From NCBI RefSeq assembly GCF_002744175.1, contig NZ_NKHF01000056.1, positions 28,174 to 92,173 on the forward strand: DNA of 64,000 bases. The letters run 5' to 3'. Below are positions 1-8,763 of the stretch, piece after piece. Both the position numbers and the translations under genes were made by a program. The DNA is from Pseudoalteromonas piscicida (GTDB lineage Bacteria; Pseudomonadota; Gammaproteobacteria; Enterobacterales; Alteromonadaceae). Each line of letters begins with the position of its first letter. Positions within the stretch are counted from its first letter, which is position 1. Below the pieces are notes generated by a model that was not told the DNA's origin, did not search any database, and worked only from the letters and a program-made list of their open reading frames with translations.

Positions 1-2
1 AA

Positions 3-680
3 TTGGTAAGTGCAGTAAGCCAAGCCTCCCTCGTCGCTTATATGTTGCTGATTGGGGTTGTCGGTGGCCGCGTCATCCCCTTTTTTATCGCTCGGGGGCT
101 ACAACAACCTCAAAAACCACGTACACCAAAGTTAGATCGCGTGATTTTCTATCTCGCGGTGATCAACGTGGTGGCCTATGTGGTGCACGCCTCTCAACAA
201 ACGAGTTACTTTTTAAGTACCACCCTGTTTATCCTCGGTCTGTTCCATTGCGTCAGAGCCATGTATTGGTTCGATTACAAACTGTTTAGTATCCCACTAC
301 TTTGGTCATTGTACCTTTCATATTGCGCAATCTCAGTGGGTTTGCTCCTCAACGCTTACAATATCTCCTTCGCTCCTGAGCACCTACGTAGCCACCTTCA
401 CTTAGTAGCTATTACAGGAATGGGGTTAATGATTTTAGCCATGATGGCTCGAGTCACCTTAGGACATACAGGGAGGAGATTACAAATTGGCACCCTGACC
501 ACGCTTGCTTTCATTTGCATTGCAACATCTGGTCTTATTCGCGCTTTACTCATTCACTTTATGAATCCACACCTTGCTTGGCTGAGCAGCGCAGTCGCTT
601 GGATTATTGGGTTTATGCTTTTTCTTATTTCCTTCGCTCCCATGCTAATGCAAAAACGCATCGACGGGCGAATGGGTTAA
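3..680 (+). CDS. nnrS: NnrS family membrane protein, C-terminal part (5' end outside window)
   Basis: The reading frame is open to the left window edge, so only the last ~225 residues are seen. They form a run of hydrophobic membrane segments with the NnrS-like stretches GRVIPFF near the start and HLVAITGMGLMILAMMARV around residues 132-150, followed by LGHTGR. NnrS proteins are haem- and copper-containing inner-membrane proteins linked to nitric oxide metabolism and are typically NsrR/NO-regulated. The gene ends 25 bp before hmp on the same strand, which fits a joint NO-stress operon. The promoter lies outside the window, so regulation cannot be read here. Family call is good; the exact molecular role of NnrS is not settled. 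Confidence 0.85.
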   Translation: MVSAVSQASLVAYMLLIGVVGGRVIPFFIARGLQQPQKPRTPKLDRVIFYLAVINVVAYVVHASQQTSYFLSTTLFILGLFHCVRAMYWFDYKLFSIPLLWSLYLSYCAISVGLLLNAYNISFAPEHLRSHLHLVAITGMGLMILAMMARVTLGHTGRRLQIGTLTTLAFICIATSGLIRALLIHFMNPHLAWLSSAVAWIIGFMLFLISFAPMLMQKRIDGRMG

Positions 681-705
681 CACTACTCTCAAACTGGAGA
701 CAGTC

Positions 706-1875
706 ATGCTTACAAACAACACGATTGCGTTGGTAAAACAAAGTGCACCGCTTTTGGCCCAAGTGGGCCCAGAGATCACAACCCGTTTTTATCAACGGAT
801 GTTCAATCAACACCCTGAGTTAAAAGGTGTATTCAACCAATCTCACCAAACCTCAGGAAAACAACCCTTGGCATTATTTGGCGCCTTAGCGGCTTATGCG
901 AACTATATTGATCAGCCAGAAATACTCAGTGAAGCAATTTTACGTATTAACCATAAACATGTCAGTCTTGGCATTTCTCCTGAGCAATACGATATTGTCG
1001 GACATCATTTAATTGCCACACTAAAGGCTGAATTTGGTGACGTGTTTACAGATGAAATAGAGCAAGCTTGGTTGAATGCCTATCAATTTTTAGCGGATTT
1101 ATTTATTACCGCTGAGCACGGCTTATATCAAACAGCACAGCAACAGCATGGTGGCTGGCAGGGCCTTCGTGAATTTGTCATTGAAAAAGTAGTCAGTAAT
1201 ACTGAGCATATCAAAAGCTTTTACTTAAAACCTCTTGATGGCAAAGCACTGCCAAGTTATCAAGCTGGCCAATTTGTTTCTGTGTTTGTACCAGAAGAAA
1301 TCATTGGGGTTCAGCAGATCCGCCAATATTCCTTATCTGTTGCCCCTAACCCAACTTACTTTAGAATTTCTGTAAAATCCGATGGTTCAGTATCACAGTA
1401 CCTACACACGCTCAGTGTCGGTGATACGATAAAACTCACTCCACCTTCAGGCGACTTTGTGAGACATAATACTAAGGCGGCAAAGGTATATATTAGTGCG
1501 GGCGTAGGGATCACCCCGATGCTATGTATGCTCGGTGTACATAGTCAGTACACACCTGATGTTGAAGCGCACTTTTTACATGCAAACAAAACGCAGAGTG
1601 ATTTAGGCTTTACCGCAGAAGTACATCAGTTAGGTCAATCTATCCAGCACTTTAGCACGACCACTTGGTTAGAGTCTGATCCAAAAGGCACAGCCTCAGG
1701 GTTAATGGATATCCATGCAATAAAAGAGACCCTACCGACCGAACAAGGTGAATTTTACCTATGTGGCCCACTTGCTTTTATGACCTTTATTAAAGGGCAA
1801 CTACAAGACGTCGGTGTTAATCCAGAACGGATCTTCTATGAGATATTTGGCCCTCACGAAAACCTGCCTAATTAA
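706..1875 (+). CDS. hmp: Flavohaemoprotein, nitric oxide dioxygenase
   Basis: This 389-residue protein has the full flavohaemoglobin layout: an N-terminal globin domain (about 1-140) with the proximal-histidine region NHKHVSLGI, then a ferredoxin-reductase-type module with the FAD motif RQYSLS near 206-211, the NAD-binding motif AGVGITPML near 265, and the family C-terminal signature FYEIFGP. Hmp converts NO plus O2 to nitrate using NAD(P)H in the cytoplasm. The ATG follows CTGGAGACAGTC, a good ribosome-binding site. It lies 25 bp after the NnrS gene, so the pair is probably co-transcribed as an NO-defence unit. Length is normal for the family (~395). Confidence 0.96.
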   Translation: MLTNNTIALVKQSAPLLAQVGPEITTRFYQRMFNQHPELKGVFNQSHQTSGKQPLALFGALAAYANYIDQPEILSEAILRINHKHVSLGISPEQYDIVGHHLIATLKAEFGDVFTDEIEQAWLNAYQFLADLFITAEHGLYQTAQQQHGGWQGLREFVIEKVVSNTEHIKSFYLKPLDGKALPSYQAGQFVSVFVPEEIIGVQQIRQYSLSVAPNPTYFRISVKSDGSVSQYLHTLSVGDTIKLTPPSGDFVRHNTKAAKVYISAGVGITPMLCMLGVHSQYTPDVEAHFLHANKTQSDLGFTAEVHQLGQSIQHFSTTTWLESDPKGTASGLMDIHAIKETLPTEQGEFYLCGPLAFMTFIKGQLQDVGVNPERIFYEIFGPHENLPN

Positions 1876-1919
1876 CCTAATCTTCGGATAACTAACACTC
1901 CTTAAACCCTTGAGGTAAT

Positions 1920-1969
1920 ATGAGGCGAGAAAACAATAGCGCGCATTGTGCCGCGCTTTCTCCCTCATC
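1920..1969. repeat. Inverted repeat downstream of hmp
   Basis: The outer arms TGAGGCGAGAAA (1920-1931) and TTTCTCCCTCA pair with one bulged base, and inner arms AGCGCG and CGCGCT extend the stem. It could act as the hmp transcript end, but it lacks a T-tract, so a rho-independent terminator is not certain. Confidence 0.45.
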
Positions 1970-1977
1970 ATAAATAA

Positions 1978-2047
1978 TACCAATTGAATTCATTCTCTAA
2001 TCAGTTAGAAGGATGAAATAGCTCATTTACTCAATACATTTGGTATA
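1978..2047. repeat. Dispersed ~70 bp MITE-like element, copy A
   Basis: The element runs from TACCAATTGAATTC to TACATTTGGTATA, with imperfect terminal inverted repeats (TACCAATTGAATT and, reversed, TATACCAAATGTATT). Its reverse complement matches the copy at 45513-45584 over essentially the whole length. Partial or interrupted copies occur at 6080-6233, 12597-12655 and 32776-32813. It has no coding capacity. Confidence 0.75.
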
Positions 2048-2140
2048 AATGTAACGGTGAATTAAGTATATTTCACTTTTTATCACAGGAATAAATCGGT
2101 ACACTGCGGCTACGACTTAGCGTATTTGAAGGATACTGAC

Positions 2141-2614
2141 GTGAGCGCAATTACTAATATTCTCGTCGTCTGCATGGGTAACATCTGTCGTTCTCCCACG
2201 ATGGAAGCCGTGTTAAAAAGTAAATTGGCAGCAACCGAGCTCACTACTCAAGTGGACTCTGCTGGCACCATAGGTTATCACCAAGGTAATCCTCCCGATC
2301 CCCGAAGTGTTGCAGCTGGTAGTGCACGAGGGTACGACTTTTCTGGCATGGCTGCGCAGCAAGTAAAACCCAGTGATTTTGAAGATTATGACCTTATTTT
2401 ATGTGCCGATGAGTCTAACTATCGAGATTTAGTGTCTATTTGTCCAAGTGGCTTAGAACATAAAGTACAGCTGTTTTTAGTCTATGGCGAAGCCACCGAA
2501 AGCGAAGTGCCTGATCCTTATTATGGTGGTGAACACGGCTTTGAGCATGTCCTTGACTTAATCGAAGCGGCAAGCGAAACCATCATTAACAAAATTCGCT
2601 TATCGACAAGGTAA
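2141..2614 (+). CDS. Low-molecular-weight protein-tyrosine phosphatase
   Basis: The N-terminus carries the P-loop VCMGNICRSPT (the C-x5-R signature) and the C-terminal half carries DPYYGG with the general-acid aspartate, together diagnostic of cytosolic LMW phosphotyrosine phosphatases. GTG at 2141 is chosen because AAGGA (2129-2133) sits 7 bp upstream; the in-frame TTG at 2126 would lie on top of that Shine-Dalgarno sequence. The resulting protein has 157 residues, normal for the family. No polysaccharide export or tyrosine-kinase genes are adjacent, so a Wzb-like role is not supported and the substrate is unknown. Confidence 0.9.
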   Translation: MSAITNILVVCMGNICRSPTMEAVLKSKLAATELTTQVDSAGTIGYHQGNPPDPRSVAAGSARGYDFSGMAAQQVKPSDFEDYDLILCADESNYRDLVSICPSGLEHKVQLFLVYGEATESEVPDPYYGGEHGFEHVLDLIEAASETIINKIRLSTR

Positions 2615-2678
2615 AATTAACTCACTGGATTGAACGCCAGTAACGCGGTAAAAAGGCGTCTTTTTAGAGGCCCCGCTA

Positions 2679-3323
2679 TTGTTAGATTTAGACTTAGCAT
2701 TTCCATTCGAGAAGTTAGCACAGGATTTACAGACGACAGGCATTAGTATCTTGCCAAACTTCGTCAGTCCTGACATTTTATCCAAGTTAGAATTGAGAAT
2801 AGCTGAGCTCAGCAGCGATGATTTTAAACAGGCCGGAATTGGTCGCTTAGCGGATCACGAACAGAATAAAAAAATCCGCCGAGATAAAATTCACTGGTTG
2901 GACTCAAATAATGCATATGAGTCTGTCTGGCTAAGTTATATGGGTGAGCTGAAAACCTACTTAAACCGTCGCTTATTTATGGGTCTGTTTAGCTATGAGA
3001 GCCATTTTGCTATTTACCCTCCAGGGGCATTTTATAAAAAGCATATGGATGCCTTTAAGGGAAAAACCAACCGAATTTTGACTACTGTGCTTTATTTGAA
3101 TCAATCTTGGTCACCAGAAAATGGCGGCGAGCTTGTTGTATATCACCCTGATAATCATGATGAAATACTCACCACTGTCTTGCCAAGTTATGGCACTTTA
3201 GTGACATTTTTAAGTGATGAATTTCCCCATGAAGTATTAGTTGCGAACGAAAAACGTTATTCAATCGCGGGCTGGTTTAGAGTCAATACCAGTATTAATC
3301 ACGCAATTGATCCACCTAAGTAA
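2679..3323 (+). CDS. 2OG-Fe(II) oxygenase (prolyl-4-hydroxylase-like)
   Basis: This is a 214-residue cytoplasmic protein with the jelly-roll metal triad HMD (KKHMDAF) and a later FPHEV, followed by RYSIAGWFR, whose arginine is the expected 2-oxoglutarate ligand. The segment ENGGELVVYHPD is typical of the P4Hc branch. The start is TTG at 2679 with AGAGG eight bases upstream; no ATG exists near the N-terminus. Such enzymes hydroxylate proteins or small molecules using Fe(II), O2 and 2-oxoglutarate; the substrate cannot be deduced. It converges on the histidine kinase gene 25 bp away. Confidence 0.85.
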   Translation: MLDLDLAFPFEKLAQDLQTTGISILPNFVSPDILSKLELRIAELSSDDFKQAGIGRLADHEQNKKIRRDKIHWLDSNNAYESVWLSYMGELKTYLNRRLFMGLFSYESHFAIYPPGAFYKKHMDAFKGKTNRILTTVLYLNQSWSPENGGELVVYHPDNHDEILTTVLPSYGTLVTFLSDEFPHEVLVANEKRYSIAGWFRVNTSINHAIDPPK

Positions 3324-3348
3324 GCAAAATGTCCACTGCCAATTCAGC

Positions 3349-4644
3349 TTATGAGCCGTGCGTTTTATTAGGTAAGCGGATCTCCACACACAACCCGTTA
3401 CCATCACGGTTATACAAGCTGATTTGGCCATTATGGGCTTCAACTATTTCTCGGCAAAGTGCGAGCCCAAGGCCAGTACCTGAAGCTTTTGTAGAATAAA
3501 ACGGCACTAAGGCATTGGCCATCACAGCCTCACTCATTCCTTCGCCGCGGTCGAGTACCCAGATATACAGCTCTGTGGTCCGCTGCTCAGAGTGAACCCA
3601 TATCTCGCTCAGCTCTGAGCCTGACTCAGTCGCATTCTTTATCAAGTTAATTAGTAATTGCTCGATTTGGGTGCTGTCTGCTTGCAACTTTGTATGCTTC
3701 AATTGGCATCTAAATGTCCAATGGTTTTGCAAATCGCGGCATAACGCCTGTAAATCTACAGTCACCATGTTTGGAGTAGGCAGTTTGGCGAATTTGCCAT
3801 AACCTTGCACAAATTCGCTGAGGTGAACAATACGCTCTTCAATGGTGGCAAACACTCGGCTTAGTCTTGGCTCATCCACTCGCTCTGCAAGAATTTGCCC
3901 GCTATGCAGCATAGATGAAATCGGCCCGAGTGAGTTATTCAATTCATGGCTAATGATCCGGATCACCTTTTTCCAAACCTGAACCTCTTGACGACTTAGC
4001 TCTCGGGTAAACTGTTTAAAGATATATAATTTATGAAAATGGTTATTCAGCAATAGTTCGCCATTGGCGAGGTGCCACATCTGTGACTCACCGGTTGCAT
4101 TTTGCATGGAGAATAAGCCATCAAGTTGCTTGGTTGCAGCCTGCTGAAGCTCTTCGGGCACAGCCGATAACAAATGAGTAAAGTGTTCTCCCTCTAGGCG
4201 ATGTTCACAGTTAAAGAATGTCTTTGCGCTGGTATTTGCAAATACCACTACATCTTGAGCGTCTACCAATACAAGCACTTGAGGGGAAGACTCAAGCACT
4301 TTATCCAACATTAATTCGCGTTGATAAATCCACTGTTTTTCTTCCCTAAGCTGCTCTGCCGTTTCGTTAAATAGTTGGCAAAGTTTGCCCAGCTCATTGT
4401 TGGCATCATAAGTAATGGAAGTAGAGAACTCGCCATCCTTAAAATTGAGCAACCCCACCTCTAGTGCGTCCCATCCCGCTCTGCTTTCTCGGCTGAGTAA
4501 CCTTTGTGTAAGCAAAGCAATACTTAGTGAGGCCAATAATACCCAGAAAAACCACGTATGATCTTCAAGTAAAAACCAAACTGGAATAAAGCCCAAAATG
4601 ATACTGGTTGCGATCACTATCGTCTGTTGCTGCGACGTTTTCAT
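3349..4644 (-). CDS. Membrane sensor histidine kinase, partner of the sigma-54 regulator
   Basis: The 431-residue protein has two closely spaced N-terminal membrane helices (about 8-25 and 31-46) with almost no periplasmic loop, a HAMP-like linker (50-100), a PAS domain (about 112-215), and an HisKA/HATPase core with phospho-acceptor His233 in ISHELNNSLGP, N-box LINLIKNATES and G-boxes DRGEGMS and GTGLGLAL. ISHELNNSLGP is typical of NtrY/AlgB-partner-like kinases. It begins 9 bp after the sigma-54 activator gene, so they form a cognate two-component operon. The lack of a periplasmic domain suggests it senses a membrane or cytoplasmic signal. Confidence 0.92.
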   Translation of the reverse strand: MKTSQQQTIVIATSIILGFIPVWFLLEDHTWFFWVLLASLSIALLTQRLLSRESRAGWDALEVGLLNFKDGEFSTSITYDANNELGKLCQLFNETAEQLREEKQWIYQRELMLDKVLESSPQVLVLVDAQDVVVFANTSAKTFFNCEHRLEGEHFTHLLSAVPEELQQAATKQLDGLFSMQNATGESQMWHLANGELLLNNHFHKLYIFKQFTRELSRQEVQVWKKVIRIISHELNNSLGPISSMLHSGQILAERVDEPRLSRVFATIEERIVHLSEFVQGYGKFAKLPTPNMVTVDLQALCRDLQNHWTFRCQLKHTKLQADSTQIEQLLINLIKNATESGSELSEIWVHSEQRTTELYIWVLDRGEGMSEAVMANALVPFYSTKASGTGLGLALCREIVEAHNGQISLYNRDGNGLCVEIRLPNKTHGS

Positions 4645-4653
4645 GCCTGTACC

Positions 4654-5991
4654 TTAGTAGTCAATATCAAACTTTTGCAGACGACGGTATAGCGCTTGTC
4701 GGCTCATATTAAAATGTCGCGCCACTTTTGCAATTACGCCCATATGCGTTTTTAATGCTTGCTCCAATTCTTCTTTACTTGGCTCCTGGGATATTTGATT
4801 TTCTGGATTTCGCACCGCCTTTTGCTGCTCCAACCCAAAGTCCTTAGCGGTTAACTCTCCCGCAGGGTTAAGCACCTCAGCCCGTTTACAGGCATTTTCT
4901 AGTTCTCGAACGTTGCCGGGCCATATATGATTACAGAGGGCTTGCTGCGCTTCATCGGTGAGTACCCTGTCAGGTAAAAAGTGAGATACTAAAGGTAAAA
5001 TGTCATCAACTCGGTTTGCCAGTGCCGGTAAGTTCAGTTCAATAACATTCAAACGATAATATAAGTCTTCACGGAATCGACCAGCACGAATATCCGCTAA
5101 TAAATCCGCATTAGTTGCCGAAATCACACGAACAGCAACCTGTTTGGTCTCGACGGACCCTAGCCGTTCAAACTCGCCACTTTGCAACACTCGCAATAAC
5201 TTAGTTTGCCCAGGTAAAGGTAAATTACCTATTTCATCCAAAAACAGTGTGCCTTTATCTGCCGCTTCAAAACGTCCTATACGCTGCTTATTTGCCCCCG
5301 TGTAAGCGCCACTTTCAGCACCGAACAGCTCCGCTTCGATTAACTCACTGGGCAATGCTCCCGCATTCACTTTAACAAAAGGCATTGCTTGTAACGGTGA
5401 ATTAGCCTGAATGATCTCTGCGATTTTCTCCTTGCCGCTGCCATTGGGGCCTGTGATAAGTACAGACACGTCAGATTTCGCGACTTGTAGCGCCATATCA
5501 ATCACTCGCTGCATGGCCACCGATTTATAAACAAACCCACATAAATTAGCTCCTTGGCTAAACTGTTGGCGTTCATGCTCAACACGTTCAAAAGTAGCAA
5601 CTTGTTTTTGTGCTTTACCAAGCGCAATAAGATTCGAAATGGTAGTCAGGAGCTTTTGGTCATCCCAAGGCTTTGCTAAATAGTCTGCTGCACCAGCCTT
5701 CACTAACTCTACCGCTGTCGTCAACTCAGTCCAAGCCGTTAGTAAAATAATGGGCAATTCTGCATTTAGCGCTTTAAGTTGATGAAACAGCGCAACCCCT
5801 TCTTCCCCAGAGGTTGTATCTGCACTAAAGTTCATATCTTGGATAACCAGCTCAACTTGCTGAAACGACACCACTTTAATTGCTTCTAGCGGCGAGTTCG
5901 CGGTCACCACTTGATAGTCGTGCAACTCAAGTAGTAATGAAAGCGAGTCAAGTACCGCAGGGTTATCATCAACAACTAAGATCTTATCCAT
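4654..5991 (-). CDS. Sigma-54-dependent response regulator (NtrC family)
   Basis: Of 445 residues, the N-terminal receiver (about 1-120) has acidic pair D8/D9, phosphoacceptor D52 in VIQDMNF and Lys in LAKPWD. The AAA+ domain has Walker A GPNGSGKE and the sigma-54 contact loop as GAYTGA, a known functional variant of GAFTGA. A Fis-type helix-turn-helix closes the protein (VARHFNMSRQALYRRL). It activates RNA polymerase-sigma-54 by ATP hydrolysis. Its likely target is the efflux operon 5' of it, which has a -24/-12 promoter at 10894-10910; the two units are separated by a 245 bp repeat-containing gap. Confidence 0.94.
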   Translation of the reverse strand: MDKILVVDDNPAVLDSLSLLLELHDYQVVTANSPLEAIKVVSFQQVELVIQDMNFSADTTSGEEGVALFHQLKALNAELPIILLTAWTELTTAVELVKAGAADYLAKPWDDQKLLTTISNLIALGKAQKQVATFERVEHERQQFSQGANLCGFVYKSVAMQRVIDMALQVAKSDVSVLITGPNGSGKEKIAEIIQANSPLQAMPFVKVNAGALPSELIEAELFGAESGAYTGANKQRIGRFEAADKGTLFLDEIGNLPLPGQTKLLRVLQSGEFERLGSVETKQVAVRVISATNADLLADIRAGRFREDLYYRLNVIELNLPALANRVDDILPLVSHFLPDRVLTDEAQQALCNHIWPGNVRELENACKRAEVLNPAGELTAKDFGLEQQKAVRNPENQISQEPSKEELEQALKTHMGVIAKVARHFNMSRQALYRRLQKFDIDY

Positions 5992-6012
5992 ATGATTTTA
6001 TTCTTTTTATTA

Positions 6013-6035
6013 GTGCTAGTAGACAATACTAGCAC
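6013..6035. repeat. Perfect 8-bp inverted repeat upstream of the sigma-54 regulator gene
   Basis: GTGCTAGT (6013-6020) and ACTAGCAC (6028-6035) flank a 7-base loop, 22 bp upstream of the regulator start. It could be an operator or an RNA hairpin in the regulator leader; no T-tract follows on either strand. Confidence 0.4.
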
Positions 6036-6079
6036 ATCGAGAGCGAAAGTAGAGGACATACCCAAAGTAAACTGCCTTG

Positions 6080-6233
6080 TACCAAATGTATTAAGTAAAT
6101 GCGCTATTTGAAGCGTAGAAATAGCGTTAGTAGCTAGACAAAAATTTTGCTCTTTAGTTGCTCTAAATGAAAATTTTTAACAACGCTAATATGCTATTTC
6201 ATCCTGCAATTGATTAGAGAACTAATTCAATTA
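6080..6233. repeat. Dispersed MITE-like element, copy B, with internal hairpin insert
   Basis: The two ends (TACCAAATGTATTAAG at left, GATTAGAGAACTAATTC near right) match the halves of the ~70 bp element, but about 85 bp sit between them. The insert is itself self-complementary: AAAAATTTT pairs with AAAATTTTT, and the flanks carry ATAGCGTT and AACGCTAAT. The right end lies directly against the stop codon of the permease gene. Confidence 0.65.
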
Positions 6234-6236
6234 GTG

Positions 6237-7436
6237 TTAAACGCTTCTGGTGGCAATACTTGGGGATATACCCGCAGCTTTTTTAGCCGGTAGGATCACT
6301 GACACAACAGATAAAATGATCAAGCCCAACGCGGTTATCCCAATATAACTCATCTCAAGCGGAGGTACAGAATACAGCGACATAAGCTGTTGCCCGAGGT
6401 AAATCGTTGCCACAGCGCCAATCACTAGCCCCACGGCACACACCACTAGGTTTTCTACAACAAAATAACGCACGATAGCAGACTTACGCGCCCCTAAGGC
6501 CCTTCGAGTTCCTATCTGTTTCGTGCGTTTGCTGATGTTAAACTGTGTTAGGCCAAATATACCAAGGGCAGTGACGGTAACCAGTGCAGCAATGAGCACC
6601 AGCAGCATTCTCAACATCAACACATCCTTCGAGTTATATCTAGCTTTTACTTCATCAAGCCCTTTAATGCTAGTGATAACGCGATTTGGATTATCTTGCA
6701 GTAGTGCGGACTCTATTTTCTTCATGACTTCATCGCGCATCTTGGGTTCAGTACGAACTAAAAACTTTTGAAAACCGTCGGAATTAACCATGGGAAATAC
6801 TATCAACCGTTCAGCATTGTTAAAACGCGGCCATGAATTCACCATTTGTTCTACAATTCCGACGACTTGTAGTGGTGCCCCACCAAAATAGATTGTTCCC
6901 CCAAGGCCCTTTCCTTCACCAAATATTTCGTCGGTAAATGCTTTACTTGCAATAACAACATCAGGCTGCCTAGCGTACTCACTAGAAATTAATACATCAT
7001 TGGCAGTAAAATCACGCCCTTCAATGAGTTTTACGCCCATGGTTCGGATCACCTGTTCATTGCCGTACATATGACCTGCACTGATATTCTTACCATCTTC
7101 AGGCGTTAAGCTAAAACCCGAGTTACTGCCGCCACCGGACAGTGGGACTGAACTCACTCCCGCAGCTTCAATGACACCCGGGATCGCCTTTAATGTGTTT
7201 TCATCAATGATAAGTTGCTTGTTAACATCAATACTTTCATCAAACGACATCACATTAAACGTCAGAATTGCTTCTTCTGGGTAGCCCGTTGGCTTATTGA
7301 GATACGTGACCCTTTCGCTAATAATAGACAATGAATTGCTGACAATCGCTAATGTTAGAGCAAGCTGCAAAATGGCAAGTACAGCGCCTACCTTAGCGCG
7401 CAGTAGTGCATTAATAATCGGTTTTAACTCCAGCAT
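6237..7436 (-). CDS. MacB-type ABC transporter permease (FtsX fold), second permease
   Basis: The protein has 399 residues, with one N-terminal helix, a large periplasmic MacB_PCD-like domain (about 45-250) and three C-terminal helices in FtsX arrangement; the coupling region KRTKQIGTRRALGARKSAIVRYF is typical. It is the last gene of the efflux operon, 10 bp after the first permease. The pair would form a heterodimeric transmembrane core working with the ATPase at 8764 and the adaptor at 9501 to drive efflux or envelope lipid/peptide export. The substrate is unknown. Confidence 0.9.
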   Translation of the reverse strand: MLELKPIINALLRAKVGAVLAILQLALTLAIVSNSLSIISERVTYLNKPTGYPEEAILTFNVMSFDESIDVNKQLIIDENTLKAIPGVIEAAGVSSVPLSGGGSNSGFSLTPEDGKNISAGHMYGNEQVIRTMGVKLIEGRDFTANDVLISSEYARQPDVVIASKAFTDEIFGEGKGLGGTIYFGGAPLQVVGIVEQMVNSWPRFNNAERLIVFPMVNSDGFQKFLVRTEPKMRDEVMKKIESALLQDNPNRVITSIKGLDEVKARYNSKDVLMLRMLLVLIAALVTVTALGIFGLTQFNISKRTKQIGTRRALGARKSAIVRYFVVENLVVCAVGLVIGAVATIYLGQQLMSLYSVPPLEMSYIGITALGLIILSVVSVILPAKKAAGISPSIATRSV

Positions 7437-7446
7437 GGTAGGCTCC

Positions 7447-8760
7447 TTATTGCACTTTTAAATAGGTTGCTGGTGAGGTTTTACAAACCACCCACGCAGG
7501 GTAAAGTCCAGCGAGAATACAAGTTACGATGGCAATAGTTGGCGCGGCCAGTAACATAGTAACATCCATCGTTGCTAGGGTCTGGTAGACATGACTGGTT
7601 GTGCGGATCCCCCATAATCCTAGCTGTGCAAAAGCAATTCCGATCACGCCGCCAATAAAGCCCAGCAAAGCAACTTCCACTAGATGTTGGTAGAACACCT
7701 GAATTTTGCTCGCGCCAAGTGCCCGCCTTACGCCAACATCTGGTGCGCGTTTAAGAAATTTTGCCAGCAATAGCCCAAGAATATTTGCTAAACATACAGC
7801 GAGAAACATAAAACTTAACCCAATCATCACCTTATTGTCTTCACTGACCACATTGTTGTACTCAATCCATTCCGTTACGTTTCTCAATTTTAGTTCTCGC
7901 GTGTCGCGGTTAAAACGACCTAGCGCCTGTTGTGTTTGAATATAATTATCGAGTTGAGTTGCCAAGGCTTGCTTTTCTTTCTCACTCTCTAATTCAACCC
8001 AAAACTGAGTCCAGAGCAACTCTGAGTTCATTCTGTCGGTGTAGTTATTTATTTCCTCTCGCTTCCAACCGTTAGTATTGCCCCATGTATCAATCTCGTA
8101 GGCAGCAGCGTGACTAAACGGAATAAAAACACGCTCAGCATCGGAAAATGCACCATTGTTTAAATCGTACATTTTAACATTGGGCTGCCACTCCTTTGTG
8201 ACTCCCACCACCTGATACCGACGCTGGGCTAAATAAATACTTTCTCCTACCACGTCAACGCGACCAAATAACTTCTCGGCAATGGTTTCATCAATCACAA
8301 CCACAGGCGCGGCGTTGTCAGCTTGGCTTTGACTCCATACCCCACCATACAAAAAGCGCAACTCGAACATGGCAAAAAACTCTCGCGTGGTTAGCCTTGT
8401 GGTTTGTAGCACAGGGCTCACTTCAGGATTATTTAGATGAACCGCAAAACCAGACTTAAACATGGCAACCTTTTTATCGATGTCGAGCACTTGATAGAGG
8501 TTTTTTGCATCCAAGAAAGTAAGTTGAAAGGGAATATCATCCGATGAATGATAGGTCTCTCCTTCGTCCATCACTTGTAGCTGTACCGCGTAAAGTTGGC
8601 TGCTTTTATTTGGGATAGGATCAGCCGACATCATGTGATAAACAGACAAACTCACCATCGTTATGCCGATACCTATGGCAATAGCCAGCGTCATTAGGCC
8701 GGTCGCGACAGGAGTAGCACGGAGGCTTCTCCAAGCTAAATCGAGATAATGTACAAACAT
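7447..8760 (-). CDS. MacB-type ABC transporter permease (FtsX fold), first permease
   Basis: The protein has 437 residues with the same topology as the downstream permease: a helix near 17-40, a long periplasmic domain and three C-terminal helices with the coupling motif RAPDVGVRRALGASK. The two permeases are clearly diverged, pointing to a heterodimeric transporter rather than recent duplication. It starts 3 bp after the ATPase stop, indicating tight translational coupling within the operon. Confidence 0.9.
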   Translation of the reverse strand: MFVHYLDLAWRSLRATPVATGLMTLAIAIGIGITMVSLSVYHMMSADPIPNKSSQLYAVQLQVMDEGETYHSSDDIPFQLTFLDAKNLYQVLDIDKKVAMFKSGFAVHLNNPEVSPVLQTTRLTTREFFAMFELRFLYGGVWSQSQADNAAPVVVIDETIAEKLFGRVDVVGESIYLAQRRYQVVGVTKEWQPNVKMYDLNNGAFSDAERVFIPFSHAAAYEIDTWGNTNGWKREEINNYTDRMNSELLWTQFWVELESEKEKQALATQLDNYIQTQQALGRFNRDTRELKLRNVTEWIEYNNVVSEDNKVMIGLSFMFLAVCLANILGLLLAKFLKRAPDVGVRRALGASKIQVFYQHLVEVALLGFIGGVIGIAFAQLGLWGIRTTSHVYQTLATMDVTMLLAAPTIAIVTCILAGLYPAWVVCKTSPATYLKVQ

Positions 8761-8763
8761 AGC

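Noticed and set aside
2126..2140. TTG 2126 as start of the tyrosine phosphatase
   Set aside because: The TTG lies on the Shine-Dalgarno sequence of the GTG at 2141, and the GTG gives the usual family N-terminus.
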